This document shows, in pieces, positions 36,024-44,920 of a stretch of DNA of 64,000 nt; the first letter of the stretch is position 1, and each line of letters opens with the position of its first letter. The DNA is taken from positions 1 to 64,000 of the forward strand of contig CANPIM010000007.1 in the NCBI GenBank assembly GCA_947574135.1, read 5' to 3'. Below the pieces are notes generated by a model. The model saw only the letters and a program-made list of their open reading frames with translations, ran no database searches and was not told where the DNA came from. A program made the position numbers and the translations under genes. This stretch comes from an uncultured Lachnospiraceae bacterium (GTDB lineage: Bacteria > Bacillota > Clostridia > Lachnospirales > Lachnospiraceae).

Positions 36024-36071
36024 GTAAGTGCCACTGTTGGTAAGTACCACTGTTTGTAAGTACCACTGTTT
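36024..36071. repeat. Three 16-bp tandem repeats upstream of the GH32 gene
   Basis: GTAAGTACCACTGTTT or close variants at 36024, 36040 and 36056, filling most of the 74-bp gap between the regulator stop and the GH32 start. The copies nearest the regulator are identical. They may be binding sites or simple slippage products. Confidence 0.85.
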
Positions 36072-36083
36072 TTGTAAGGATTG

Positions 36084-37609
36084 CTACCGCCCTTCCTGTC
36101 CCCTTCCCCGGGTCTCCTTCTGTTCCCGGAGGCGAATTTCCTGGGGCGTCCGGTTGGTATATTTTTTAAAATTCCGGCGGAAGGTAAAATAGCTGATATA
36201 TCCCACCGCCTCACAGGCCTCCTTTGCGCTCCTGCCCTCCTCTGTCATCAGCGCAATGGCCCTGGTAACCCGAGCTTGGTTTACATAATCATTGTAATTC
36301 ATGTCCTTGGCCCTTTTGAACAAAAGGGAGACATAGGAGACGGTTTTTCCGTGCCGTTCCGCCACGCTGCTTAGGGACAGCTCCGGCTTAAACAGATTTT
36401 GTTCTATATAGGCCAAAATCTGCTGATCCACGTTCTCCTCCTGCAAAGAGGCCAGGCGCTCCCCGAGACGGCTGCACACATCTTCAATGAGCTCCCCTAT
36501 ACAATGTCGGATTTCCCAAAGCTCGGAGGGCTGACCCATGGCGAAAAAGCGGTCCGCAACGGGAATTCCCACGCTCTGGGCGCTGCGAAACACCGTGGAA
36601 AACAGATCTCCATAGAGAGGCGCAAAGGAGCCGGGGTGATGAAGCTCCTGGTTGGCCCGGACAATATCCTTGAATCCCCGGCAAACCTTTGCACCATGGT
36701 ATGAATGGGATGATACCCAAGGGCCGCCAGGGCCAAAGCCGCCAGCACGCAGACCAGCATGCTCACCCCGTCCGTCAGCAGGAAATAGGGCAAAATCCCT
36801 CCGCTGGTCCGGCTGTGCAGGGAGGCAGGCACATCCACCTCATACTGGTAGGCATCGCAAAAGGATGGGGTGCTTAGGGGAACCGTATCCCTCTCCTCCC
36901 CCGTGGAGCAGGACCAAAGGGGTGTCCCGTCGGCAGCCACCAGGGAGAAACGGACAAATTTCCCCTCCGCCACATGGGAAAGCCGCCTCCCGATGGCCCT
37001 GCTGTCGAAAAGTAAATTCATCTCCCCCTTGGCCGCGCCCCCAGGCACATCCCGAATGGGCACACAGTACAAAAGATACGTCTGCCCCCCAAACTCCACG
37101 GAGGAAAAGCCCTCTCTCCCGGAGAAAAATCGATACTGAACCGCATCCGGCCACATGTCCTGAAAATAGGCAAGATTGGTGTAAATGCCGCTGCTGGAAT
37201 ACAACGCGTCCTCCTCCCGGTAAAATCGAAAGCTGGCATAGAGTATATCCTCCTCCTGGGCAAGCCAGAGATTTAAGTCCTGGAGAATGGTCTCTTTATC
37301 CCCCATGGACACAGGCTCCCCGTAGAGGCCATGCTCAATAAAAAGCGTGTGGAGCCATCCGCTGGATTCCAGCTTTCTCTTCATATTCTCCGCACTCTCG
37401 TTGACCCGCTCAAACTGGGCGGACAGCGCATAGAGCATGGCCTGCTCATAGGAAGCATCGTTCTCTCTTGCAATGCCCTCCATCATGGGAAAAAATACTA
37501 CCGTGAGAAGCAGTATGGTACACAGCCCCGGCAGGAAGCTGATGCAGAAAAGCTTATGGCGAAAGCTTTTTTTGCTGGAAAACAACCCCCTATTATCTGG
37601 TCCGATCAT
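36084..37609 (-). pseudogene. Membrane-bound AraC-family regulator, frameshifted
   Basis: The first frame encodes an N-terminal membrane anchor (HKLFCISFLPGLCTILLLTVV), an extracellular sensor region and a second helix (SMLVCVLAALALAALGY). The C-terminal part is an AraC HTH domain in another frame (LSSVAERHGKTVSYVSLLFK, then ACEAVGYISYFTFRRNFKKY). Frames join between MVQRFAG and FKDIVRANQEL at a G run (C4 on the plus strand, 36676-36679). One added base restores a 508-residue YesS-like protein. Start assumed at the ATG 37609, overlapping the binding-protein stop. It would regulate this sugar locus. Real decay, phase variation or a sequencing error are all possible. Confidence 0.8.
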
Positions 37610-39167
37610 AGATGGACTGATACACCTCCACAAATGTGTCGAGACCCAGAGCCTTGAGAGAAGAAACATATCTGTCCCACTCGGCATCAATGGAAGCCTC
37701 GCCTGTGATAAACTTATCCCGCATCTCCTTCCAGTAGGTCTGAATATTCGTATTCACCAGATCCAGACTGTCCCGCTCGGCATCTGTCATAACGGCCACC
37801 TGAGGCACGCTGGGAGCACGCAGGGGGCTCTTGGCTGTCAGCGCAAGCCAGCGCTGGTGCATCCAGGGAACGGCCACATCAAAATAAAAATACAGGGACT
37901 GCTCTGTCTGGTAATGCGGCAGAACAATCTATCCGCACCCCTTTTTCACAATATCAGAGGTCCTTCCATTCTCGTCAACAATGGGAACCGGCTCCTGATT
38001 TTCATCGTACTCCCAGTCCTCCCCCTCAAAGCCGATAATGCGGGTCCTGGTTGCTTCAGGGTCTGCCAGCAGCACATCCAGCCATCTCATGGCCAGCTCT
38101 TTGTTCTCACATTTTATATTAACACCTGTGGAGGCATTGTCAAATAAACTTGTGTAAATCATATAAGTTTTTTCCACATATTCCGAGGAAAGGGTGGGCC
38201 CCATAATATAGTGCTCCCCTGGGGATCCGAAAGTCCTGCCGTTGTCAGCTGCCCGTAATTATAGGAAAATGCAGAATAGAAAATAAATACCCCAACCCGG
38301 TCTGCCGTCACCTTCTCAGAGAGCAGGTCCATGCTCATAGAGCAGATCTCCGGATCCAAAAGCCCCTCTTTGTAAAGGTCGTTCAGGTAGGTGAGAGCCG
38401 CCTTCATATTCTGGGAGGTATACTCATCATGCACCACCCCATCCTCGTCAGCCACCGTGGCATTCCATCCCTCGTACTGCTCAATGCCAAAGGAATTTCC
38501 CAGAATATCCAGAATATGGGTGGGTCCGGAGCTGGTGAGGTAAACCTCGTCATCCTTTCCGTTGCCATTTATATCTCCGGCCTCCTTCATGGCCCTCAGG
38601 AGACTGGTGAACTCATCCAGGGTCTCCGGCACCTGACGCTCTAGCCTTTCCAGCCACTCTGCATTATACATAATGACCACATGGCCGCTGTAGGGGTCCA
38701 GGGTGCCGTCCAGCGCGTACATACTGCCATCCTCGTTTTTAAACAGAGAACAATAATCAATATGAATGCTCTTATAGTAGGCATCCGTATGGGTAAAACA
38801 GGTATCCCAATAGTCGGACAGGTTGACAAAGGCGCCGTTAAGCCCCGCCTGATTAGCCATGGCCGGATCCCGAACCATGACAATGTCAGCCAGATCCGTG
38901 CCGGAGGACAGCTTGCCAGAAGGGAAGGTCGTTGGAGGGAATCTCAAAGGAATTGTTAATGCGGTCATAGGTAAATACAGTGAGTGTGGTCTTTTCATCA
39001 TAGAGCCAGCTGTCCTTTCGCTCTGTGTTAGCCGAGGGGGATGCCTCCGATCCTTGGGCGTTGGGGGCCGGCTGCGCTTCCTCCTGGCCGGCATCCCTCT
39101 TTTGGCAGGCTGTCAAAAGTGACAGCCCTAAAATCCAGGTAAGTAAAAAAGCTACTGTTTTCTTCAT
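37593..39167 (-). pseudogene. Sugar ABC transporter binding lipoprotein (LplA-like), broken
   Basis: Starts with a lipoprotein signal (MKKTVAFLLTWILGLSLLTAC) after AAGGAG. Three lesions follow. Near 38913-38918 the reading jumps frame between LPFWQ and KLSSGTDLADIVMV, with the usual ~25 intervening residues missing. At 38216-38219 a G run is one short, between SDPQG and EHYIMGPTLSSEY. At 37929-37931 an in-frame TAG interrupts DIVKKGCG-IVLPHYQTEQS. The last piece ends YQSIYDRTR. The family is the large extracellular binding proteins that feed LplB/YtcP-type permeases. As read, no functional product is made. Confidence 0.85.
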
Positions 39168-39233
39168 ATGGCATATTCTCCTTGCTTTTGTTGCCAATCC
39201 TTGCTTTGGCCGTAACAGGCCTTCGTGATCCAA

Positions 39234-40127
39234 TCATCCCTTGACTGCACCTACCAGAAGACCTTTTTCCAGATTTCTGCTTAAAAAGGGATAGATGAGC
39301 AGCATCGGCACAATGGAAACCGTGACGACCGCATATTTTATCTGCAGAGCCGTCAGGAGGGAGCCGGGATTTAGCATGGTCTGTACGGCCGCGTTCAAAT
39401 CTCCCAGCGCAGACTGAATCACAACGCTGCGCACATAGACAGCCAAGGGCTGCAGCTTCTGCTTCCCCAGATAGAGCAGGGCCGGAAAGTAGCTGTTCCA
39501 GTAATCCACGGCAAAGTAGAGGGCAAGCACTGCAAGAATAGGCTTTGACAGGGGCAGAATCAGCTGTACAAAGATCCGGTATTCCGAGGCGCCGTCTATG
39601 CGGGCGCTCTCCACAATCTCATCGGGCAGACTCTCAAAAAAGGACCGGGCCACAATGATATACCAGGCGGCTGTCAGGGAGGGCAGTATAATAGCCCACC
39701 GGGAATTGTAGAGGTGCAGGTAATTGGTGATCACAATGTAGGTGGGAATCAATCCGCCGTTGAAAAACATGGTAAAGGTAAACAGTTTCATGAAGATTCC
39801 CCGGTGGGTAAATTCCTTTCGGGAAAGAGGATAGGCCCCCAGGCAGGTAACCACCACCCCCAGCACTGTGCCCACCACTGTGTACCAAACCGTATTGTAG
39901 TAGTAACGAAGTACGGTTTTATCCCCCAGCACGGTTTTCACGGCGCCAAAGTCGATTCCCTTGGGAAGGAAGAACACCTCCCCCCGGGAGGCCGCCACCG
40001 GATCGCTGATGGACATACTCACCGTGTAGATGAGTGGATAGAGGGTGACAATCATTACCAGGGCCGCAAACAGATAGACGATTCCGTCAAAGATCCTCTC
40101 CCCAAAGCTTTTATGATAACCGCGCAT
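39234..40127 (-). CDS. Sugar ABC transporter permease (YtcP/LplC-like)
   Basis: About 297 residues with six hydrophobic helices, starting MRGYHKSFGERIFDGIVYLF. The permease EAA-type loop is visible as ESARIDGASEYRIFVQLILPLSKP. The ATG at 40127 has AAGGGGGGGAGAAAC upstream. The ABC ATPase is not encoded here, as is usual for this group, which shares an MsmK/UgpC-like ATPase. It lies 13 bp after the fused oxidoreductase-permease gene. This gene looks intact. Confidence 0.92.
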   Translation of the reverse strand: MRGYHKSFGERIFDGIVYLFAALVMIVTLYPLIYTVSMSISDPVAASRGEVFFLPKGIDFGAVKTVLGDKTVLRYYYNTVWYTVVGTVLGVVVTCLGAYPLSRKEFTHRGIFMKLFTFTMFFNGGLIPTYIVITNYLHLYNSRWAIILPSLTAAWYIIVARSFFESLPDEIVESARIDGASEYRIFVQLILPLSKPILAVLALYFAVDYWNSYFPALLYLGKQKLQPLAVYVRSVVIQSALGDLNAAVQTMLNPGSLLTALQIKYAVVTVSIVPMLLIYPFLSRNLEKGLLVGAVKG

Positions 40128-40140
40128 GTTTCTCCCCCCC

Positions 40141-42087
40141 TTACCACAGTGATGTCTCAGAAACCCGTTTGGCAAACCAGTTGGATGCCAGGAGCAGAGC
40201 CAGGTTGCACACGGCATTGAAAAATCCGATGGCAGCCGACAGGCTCATTTTCCCGTCCAGAATGCCCGCCCGATAGCCGTAGGTGGCTAAAGTGTCTGCC
40301 GTCTCATAGGTGGCCGGTGTGTACATCAGGATGATCTTCTCATAGCCTACGGACATTACGCTTCCTATGCGGAGCAGCAGCATAATGATAATCATGGGCA
40401 TAATGCTGGGTATGGTTATGTACAGAATGTCCTTTAGCCGGGTGCTGCCGTCAATCTTTGCCGCCTCATAGAGCATGGGATCGATGCTGGAGATGGCAGC
40501 CGTAAACACCACTGCGTTGAATCCTGTGTTTTGCCAAATGCCGGATCCCGTATACATGGTGCGAAACCACTGGGACAGCCCCATAAAATTGATTTTCTCT
40601 CCTCCAAGCTTCACCAGCAGAGCATTGAAAATCCCGTCATCCACGGAAAAAAAGTTTACCATAATGCCCACAATGACTGTGGTGGATATAAAATAGGGCA
40701 GCAGGCTAATGTTGGCGGTAAGCTTCCGAAGCCAGCGAACCCGTATCTCATTGAGCAACAGAGCCATAAGGATGGACAGGGGAAAAGCCAGGACAATGTT
40801 ATAGAGGCTCAGCAGCAGGGTATTGCGCACCCAGCGCCCGAAAAAGGGATTGCTAAGAAGCCGCTCAAACCAAAACAAACCCACCCATTCCGTATTGACG
40901 CTTAAAAAGGGAGCCCCAGACTTGTAATTTTGAAAGGCCATGCTTAGCCCAAACATGGGCAGATAGCTGAATATCAGAAAATAGGCCGTGGGAATCAGCA
41001 TCATAACCAGATAGGGCAGCTCCCTGCTGCCACAGATGGCGCTTTGCCAGCCTAAAATCCCGATGGCCGCCATGGCTGTGGAGCGATACACATCCATATA
41101 GGGCTGCCGCCCCTTAAGAACATCCTGAACAAAGCTCCATATCACCCAATAGTCCCCTCCCCCGTGATCGAATTTTTCTGCCATTCTCCCCTGCTTTGTC
41201 AGCTCCGGGGTATAGACACACTCGGTGCCAAAATGCCGGTTTTCCTCCGTAAGATTCCAGGGGTTTATGGTAAGCCGTACCTTGTCGTTGCTGCCCCGCA
41301 GGCTTTCCACCCCTCCCTTGGAACAGCCCAGGCGATACCAGTTGCCGTGCCCTCCGAAGGCCCCGCAGCCTCCCACCCGAAACACAGCGCCATTTTCCAT
41401 CTCCACCAGCTCAATTCCATAGTTATCCCCTATGGAGCTGCCCACCGCCTCATTGTAGGCCCACCCTGCTGCCACCTTGCCGATGACCTTTTTGGGCATA
41501 AGCCCGGTGATGGTCATCAAAGGCGCCATGGCATGGGTGCAGTAGAAGGTACAGGGTGTGCGGGAACGCCAGTGATGGGGCCCCAGATTGTAGTAGCTGT
41601 TCTCCTGGGGGCTCATGGGGTGGATATATTCCCCCTCGGCAAAAATCACCTCCCCGATCTGACCGCTCTGATAAATCCGGGCCATCTCCCGATTGGCCCG
41701 AAAGTAGGGGTAATTTTCCGCCAATGCGTAAAAACAGCCGGAGGCCTCCACAGCCTCCGAAAGCTCCACACACTCCTTTATGGTGACAGCCGCCTGGGTC
41801 TCCGAGAGCACATGGATCCCCGCCTGAAGGGCCTTGATGGCATAGGGGGCATGCTCATGAAAATAGTTGCAGAGAATCACCGCGTCAATACCGGACGCAA
41901 GCAGCTCCTCAAAGCTGTCACAAATCCTGACCCCAGGGGGACAGTGCTTCTTAGCTGTCTGAAGCTTCTCCGGATCCTTGTCACAGATAGCCGTGATCTC
42001 TGCCTCCTCCATGCTTCCCACTGCCCTGATGTAAGCCAGGCCTCGCCATGTGCCAAAAACGCCCAGTTTTAATTTCAAATTGTCCAT
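40141..42087 (-). CDS. Fusion: Gfo/Idh/MocA oxidoreductase + sugar ABC permease (LplB-like)
   Basis: One 648-codon frame joins two unrelated families. Residues 1-~356 are an NAD(P)-dependent oxidoreductase (KLGVFGTWRGLAYIRAV, then AICD and AIKALQAGIHVLSETQAA). It stops at STAMAAIGILGWQSAICGSREL, where relatives continue for some 20-40 residues. It passes directly into PYLVMMLIPTAYFLIFSYLP, the first helix of an LplB/YtcO-type permease with its EAAKIDGSTRLKDI loop. The permease lacks its usual N-terminal tail. A deletion near 41015 between two former genes is the simplest origin. The next gene encodes the partner permease. The ATG follows GCAGGAGTGATAA. Confidence 0.85.
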   Translation of the reverse strand: MDNLKLKLGVFGTWRGLAYIRAVGSMEEAEITAICDKDPEKLQTAKKHCPPGVRICDSFEELLASGIDAVILCNYFHEHAPYAIKALQAGIHVLSETQAAVTIKECVELSEAVEASGCFYALAENYPYFRANREMARIYQSGQIGEVIFAEGEYIHPMSPQENSYYNLGPHHWRSRTPCTFYCTHAMAPLMTITGLMPKKVIGKVAAGWAYNEAVGSSIGDNYGIELVEMENGAVFRVGGCGAFGGHGNWYRLGCSKGGVESLRGSNDKVRLTINPWNLTEENRHFGTECVYTPELTKQGRMAEKFDHGGGDYWVIWSFVQDVLKGRQPYMDVYRSTAMAAIGILGWQSAICGSRELPYLVMMLIPTAYFLIFSYLPMFGLSMAFQNYKSGAPFLSVNTEWVGLFWFERLLSNPFFGRWVRNTLLLSLYNIVLAFPLSILMALLLNEIRVRWLRKLTANISLLPYFISTTVIVGIMVNFFSVDDGIFNALLVKLGGEKINFMGLSQWFRTMYTGSGIWQNTGFNAVVFTAAISSIDPMLYEAAKIDGSTRLKDILYITIPSIMPMIIIMLLLRIGSVMSVGYEKIILMYTPATYETADTLATYGYRAGILDGKMSLSAAIGFFNAVCNLALLLASNWFAKRVSETSLW

Positions 42088-42192
42088 TTATCACTCCTGC
42101 TATGGTATGTGCCGCTCCAGCCCCTCTAACGCTACGGGGACCGGAACTTGGGTTTTGAAACATTTGCCTCCTTGAGCGTAGCATTCTCCCCA

Positions 42193-42230
42193 ATTATACG
42201 TCAATATGCAAAATTTTTATGAGGTATGCA
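42193..42230 (-). promoter_or_regulatory. Promoter with AraC-type direct repeats before the sugar operon
   Basis: Minus strand TATAAT at 42193-42198 has no good -35. In its place TGCATA occurs at 42205-42210 and again 20 bp upstream at 42225-42230. Two-turn-spaced direct repeats covering the -35 region fit an AraC-family activator such as the linked frameshifted regulator. Confidence 0.45.
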
Positions 42231-42251
42231 TTTTTTCTGAGCAATTTGCAC

Positions 42252-42294
42252 AAGAAAATCCCCCTGACTTCTGGGAAATCATGGGGATTTTCTT
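42252..42294 (-). terminator. Terminator after the CPBP gene
   Basis: Perfect 12-bp inverted repeat AAGAAAATCCCC (42252-42263) / GGGGATTTTCTT (42283-42294), 19-nt loop, with T-rich outer flanks. It separates the CPBP gene from the sugar operon. Confidence 0.6.
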
Positions 42295-42333
42295 ACATCA
42301 CGTCCAAACAATAGGGGGAGATTTTCTTCTCTG

Positions 42334-43167
42334 TCAGGATGGCGGTCGCAGGCTTCCCGGAATCCATCGCAAAAATCCATACCCGACCAGCAGCAAGGCC
42401 GCCGTCAAAAAGGAAAGCATTGCCGGCTGCTGCCACGGGGGAACTTGGGACAGCAGGGAATATCTGTTGAAAAGCAGGGCGGCGGCGTTTACCGCTCCGT
42501 GGGACAGCACCGGCGCCCATAGTTCCTGGCATTCCTCCAAAAGCCAGGCAAACAAAAGGCCCAGAAAAAAGGCATACACGCCCTGGACCAGATTTCCGTG
42601 AAACACTCCAAATATCACGGCGCTTCCCACTACAGCCAGCCTGGGATTTCCGGTCTGCCTTTTCATGCGCCTGTATACAATTCCCCGCATCAACAGCTCC
42701 TCCATCAGGGGCGCTGCCGCCACGGTTACCAACAGCTGTACCCAAAGAGGCTCCGCATATACCGCCCCTGTCACTCTCTCATAGGCCGGAAACCGCTGGC
42801 CAAGCCTGGAAAGGGTCAGAAGCAGGTTAAGGCCCCTGGACAGACACACAGAGGCCCCTAAAATAAGAATGATGGTTTTTCCTCTTCGGCAAAGAAACTG
42901 TAAATTTTCCCCATTTTCCTTTCTTTTGGTCCTGCAGGGCAAAGCTTTCGAGTCCCGGCAGTAAAAGATGCAGAAAAAGAGCGGAAAAAGCAAGAGATTT
43001 TCCAAGCCCAAAAAGGCCGCCGGATGACAGTAATATAGCTCTTGGGGCAGTAAAAAAGAAAACGCCGCCTGTATGCCTCGGCTACACAGAACATAGAGCA
43101 GCAGGGGAAGAAAAATCTGCCCTCCACTCTCCCCCAGTAATTTTCTGTTTTCCCTCTGTCCCAGCAT
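42334..43167 (-). CDS. CPBP-family intramembrane metalloprotease (CAAX-like)
   Basis: About 277 residues with several hydrophobic helices. The CPBP motifs are present: EELLMRGIVYRRM (EExxxR), VIFGVFHGNLVQG (FxxxH) and APVLSHGAVNAAA. The family includes abortive-infection and bacteriocin-maturation proteases, and most members have no known substrate. The ATG at 43167 follows GGGAGGAGAA, and an in-frame TTG lies 4 codons upstream. It is 23 bp downstream of the HIT gene and probably cotranscribed. Confidence 0.88.
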   Translation of the reverse strand: MLGQRENRKLLGESGGQIFLPLLLYVLCSRGIQAAFSFLLPQELYYCHPAAFLGLENLLLFPLFFCIFYCRDSKALPCRTKRKENGENLQFLCRRGKTIILILGASVCLSRGLNLLLTLSRLGQRFPAYERVTGAVYAEPLWVQLLVTVAAAPLMEELLMRGIVYRRMKRQTGNPRLAVVGSAVIFGVFHGNLVQGVYAFFLGLLFAWLLEECQELWAPVLSHGAVNAAALLFNRYSLLSQVPPWQQPAMLSFLTAALLLVGYGFLRWIPGSLRPPS

Positions 43168-43190
43168 TTCTCCTCCCAAGCCTTGTGTTC

Positions 43191-43661
43191 TTACAAGAGC
43201 TTTTTAAGCTCCTCCTGCAATTTCTTCTTCATTTCTTCCCGCTCCCTATCCCCAGGCACATATCTCTCATGATACAGCTCCTCAGGATCCAGCCGCCAAA
43301 CCGGCCCGGGCCCAGGGGTATCCCCCTCCCGCCGGGGGAAAAAATGCCAATGCATATGTGCCCCGTTTCCCGCCCCCAGAAGCTCATAATTCAACTTATC
43401 CGGCTGAAACGCCCGGTAGACAGCCTCCGCAACCAGAGACATCTCCTCTAAAAATTTTCTTCGAAACTCCCTCTCCAAAAAATGGAGCTCCGTGGCGTGC
43501 TCCCTGCACAAAAACAAGGTATATCCCTGAAATCTCTGATAATCTCCCAAAACCACATACCCGGTCTCCAATTCCCTCACAAAAAACGGATTTTGGCCCT
43601 GCCTGATGCGGGCAATCCTGTCACAAACCATGCAATGATGCACTCCGGCTTCTATCCCCAT
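43191..43661 (-). CDS. HIT-domain nucleotide hydrolase/transferase-like protein
   Basis: A 156-residue protein with the histidine-triad motif HMHWHFFPR preceded by ELLGAGNGA, and an N-terminal CMVC plus late His that could bind zinc. HIT proteins cleave nucleoside phosphoramidates or dinucleotides. The C terminus is a charged helix (REREEMKKKLQEELKKLL). Cytosolic. The specific substrate is unknown. Confidence 0.88.
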   Translation of the reverse strand: MGIEAGVHHCMVCDRIARIRQGQNPFFVRELETGYVVLGDYQRFQGYTLFLCREHATELHFLEREFRRKFLEEMSLVAEAVYRAFQPDKLNYELLGAGNGAHMHWHFFPRREGDTPGPGPVWRLDPEELYHERYVPGDREREEMKKKLQEELKKLL

Positions 43662-43826
43662 AGCCCCTTATCCCCTTAAAGCAAAATCCTTTAATATTCT
43701 GCAATTCCTCTACTTTCTTTGCCAACAAGCGAAATTCTCAATACGTTTTCTAATTTTTATATTATAGACCATAAGCTTTCGCAAAACAATGCTTTTCCAT
43801 TCCGTTCTCCTCTCCTACATTTTCTC

Positions 43827-43855
43827 TTGCCCCATTCCCCCACCTTTGCTATAAT
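43827..43855 (+). promoter_or_regulatory. Promoter of the membrane-protein gene at 43896
   Basis: TTGCCC (43827-43832), 17-bp spacer, TATAAT (43850-43855), 40 bp before the GTG start. Confidence 0.65.
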
Positions 43856-43895
43856 AATTTCCAGGCAACCAAGAAAAATAAAGGAGGACTCTAAC

Positions 43896-44678
43896 GTGAT
43901 CCTGGCAACTGGTGACAAAAGACGAGAAAAATTTTTAAAAAGCGGCCGTGTCCTGTGGGATTTGAGAAATGCAGGCGGCGGCTCCAAGGGGCTGCAGGCC
44001 GGCGGTATTACCTTGCTGGTTTTTGCCGCTCTCATCGCCCTTCCCATGATAGCTATGGACTTTGCCAAAGGCGGCATGGTATTTGGAGGGCTTTTTGCTG
44101 TTCCCGGCCTTCTGCTGCTCCTGGGAGGCATTCTCTCCCAAAAGCGAAAAATGAAAAATTATCTGAGCTATTACCAGAAGGAAACCGGGTTTGACCTGGA
44201 GGAGCTTCGGCAGCTGGAGCAGGAGCTTTTGGAGCCGGACATGTTTATGGTGGGGAATGTACCGGAGGGCGTGGAAACCGGAGCCAGCGAAAAACGGCCC
44301 CAGCTGGGATGTATGATTACAAAGCATTATTTCGTTATGCCTATGAACATGGGAAAAAGCTATATCCGCAGGCTTTCCGATATGCTCATGGCTGTCTACT
44401 CCCAGGAGATCCCCGGCATAAACGGCTACAAGCACGGCCTGGTATTTCTCTCCTCCAAAGATGACACCGCCTATATCAACGCTCTTCTAACAAGAGATTC
44501 CTGTGAGGAGGTTATCCATGAGCTGTATGAGCGAAATCCTGAGGTAATTACCCAGCGGGTATTCTATTACGACGACCGGAAGTATGATATTATCACCGAC
44601 AGCCCGGAGATCGTAAAGCTTTATCAGGAACAGATGAAACAGGCCATCTCCTTTAAGAGCCTTCTTACCTTTCCCTGA
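43896..44678 (+). CDS. Membrane-anchored protein of unknown function
   Basis: A 260-residue protein I do not recognise. A short N-terminal cytosolic part leads into two hydrophobic segments (ITLLVFAALIALPMIAMDFA and VFGGLFAVPGLLLLLGGIL) joined by a tight loop. A soluble domain of about 170 residues follows (LGCMITKHYFVMPMNMGKSY, then HGLVFLSSKDDTAYINALL). That part resembles a PH-like cytosolic domain in its strand pattern, but this is a weak guess. The GTG at 43896 is chosen because AAAGGAGGACTCTAAC precedes it and the promoter lies just upstream, although the open frame extends back further. Monocistronic. Confidence 0.75.
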   Translation: MILATGDKRREKFLKSGRVLWDLRNAGGGSKGLQAGGITLLVFAALIALPMIAMDFAKGGMVFGGLFAVPGLLLLLGGILSQKRKMKNYLSYYQKETGFDLEELRQLEQELLEPDMFMVGNVPEGVETGASEKRPQLGCMITKHYFVMPMNMGKSYIRRLSDMLMAVYSQEIPGINGYKHGLVFLSSKDDTAYINALLTRDSCEEVIHELYERNPEVITQRVFYYDDRKYDIITDSPEIVKLYQEQMKQAISFKSLLTFP

Positions 44679-44694
44679 AAAATATTTTCTGTTC

Positions 44695-44723
44695 TTGACA
44701 TTATTCTCTCTCTGCCGTATAGT
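44695..44723 (+). promoter_or_regulatory. Promoter of the TPP riboswitch-thiT unit
   Basis: TTGACA (44695-44700), 17-bp spacer, TATAGT (44718-44723), about 60 bp before the aptamer. Confidence 0.8.
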
Positions 44724-44782
44724 AAGAGAGACATCACACATAGCGTTTTTACTTTCTTTGCTCCTCTGAGGGCAAAGAAAGC

Positions 44783-44920
44783 ATTGCTAGGGGAGCCTAA
44801 GGCTGAGAAAGTGTGCCGCGACGCGCACTGACCCTCATTACTTGTCCGGATAATGCCGGCAGAAGGAAGCAGTTTTAAGATCCCCTCCTGTGAAATTATA
44901 ATATACAAGGAGGTTTTTTT
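44783..44920 (+). promoter_or_regulatory. TPP (THI-box) riboswitch controlling thiT
   Basis: Aptamer 44783-44873. Conserved elements are AGGGGAGCC, GGCTGAGA (44801-44808), TGACCCTCAT, ACTTG and CCGGATAATGCCGGC. P1 is ATTGCT/AGCAGT. After it, CCTCCT (44884-44889) can pair with AGGAGG (44908-44913), the thiT ribosome site. No terminator hairpin with a T run is seen, so control is most likely at translation: TPP should favour the aptamer and free the anti-SD to block thiT. Confidence 0.93.

Noticed and set aside
41981-42193. Small ORF after an AAGGAGG site just upstream of and overlapping the oxidoreductase-permease gene
   Set aside because: Its ATG is only about 4 nt from the site, the product is low-complexity, and most of it runs inside the oxidoreductase gene in another frame.
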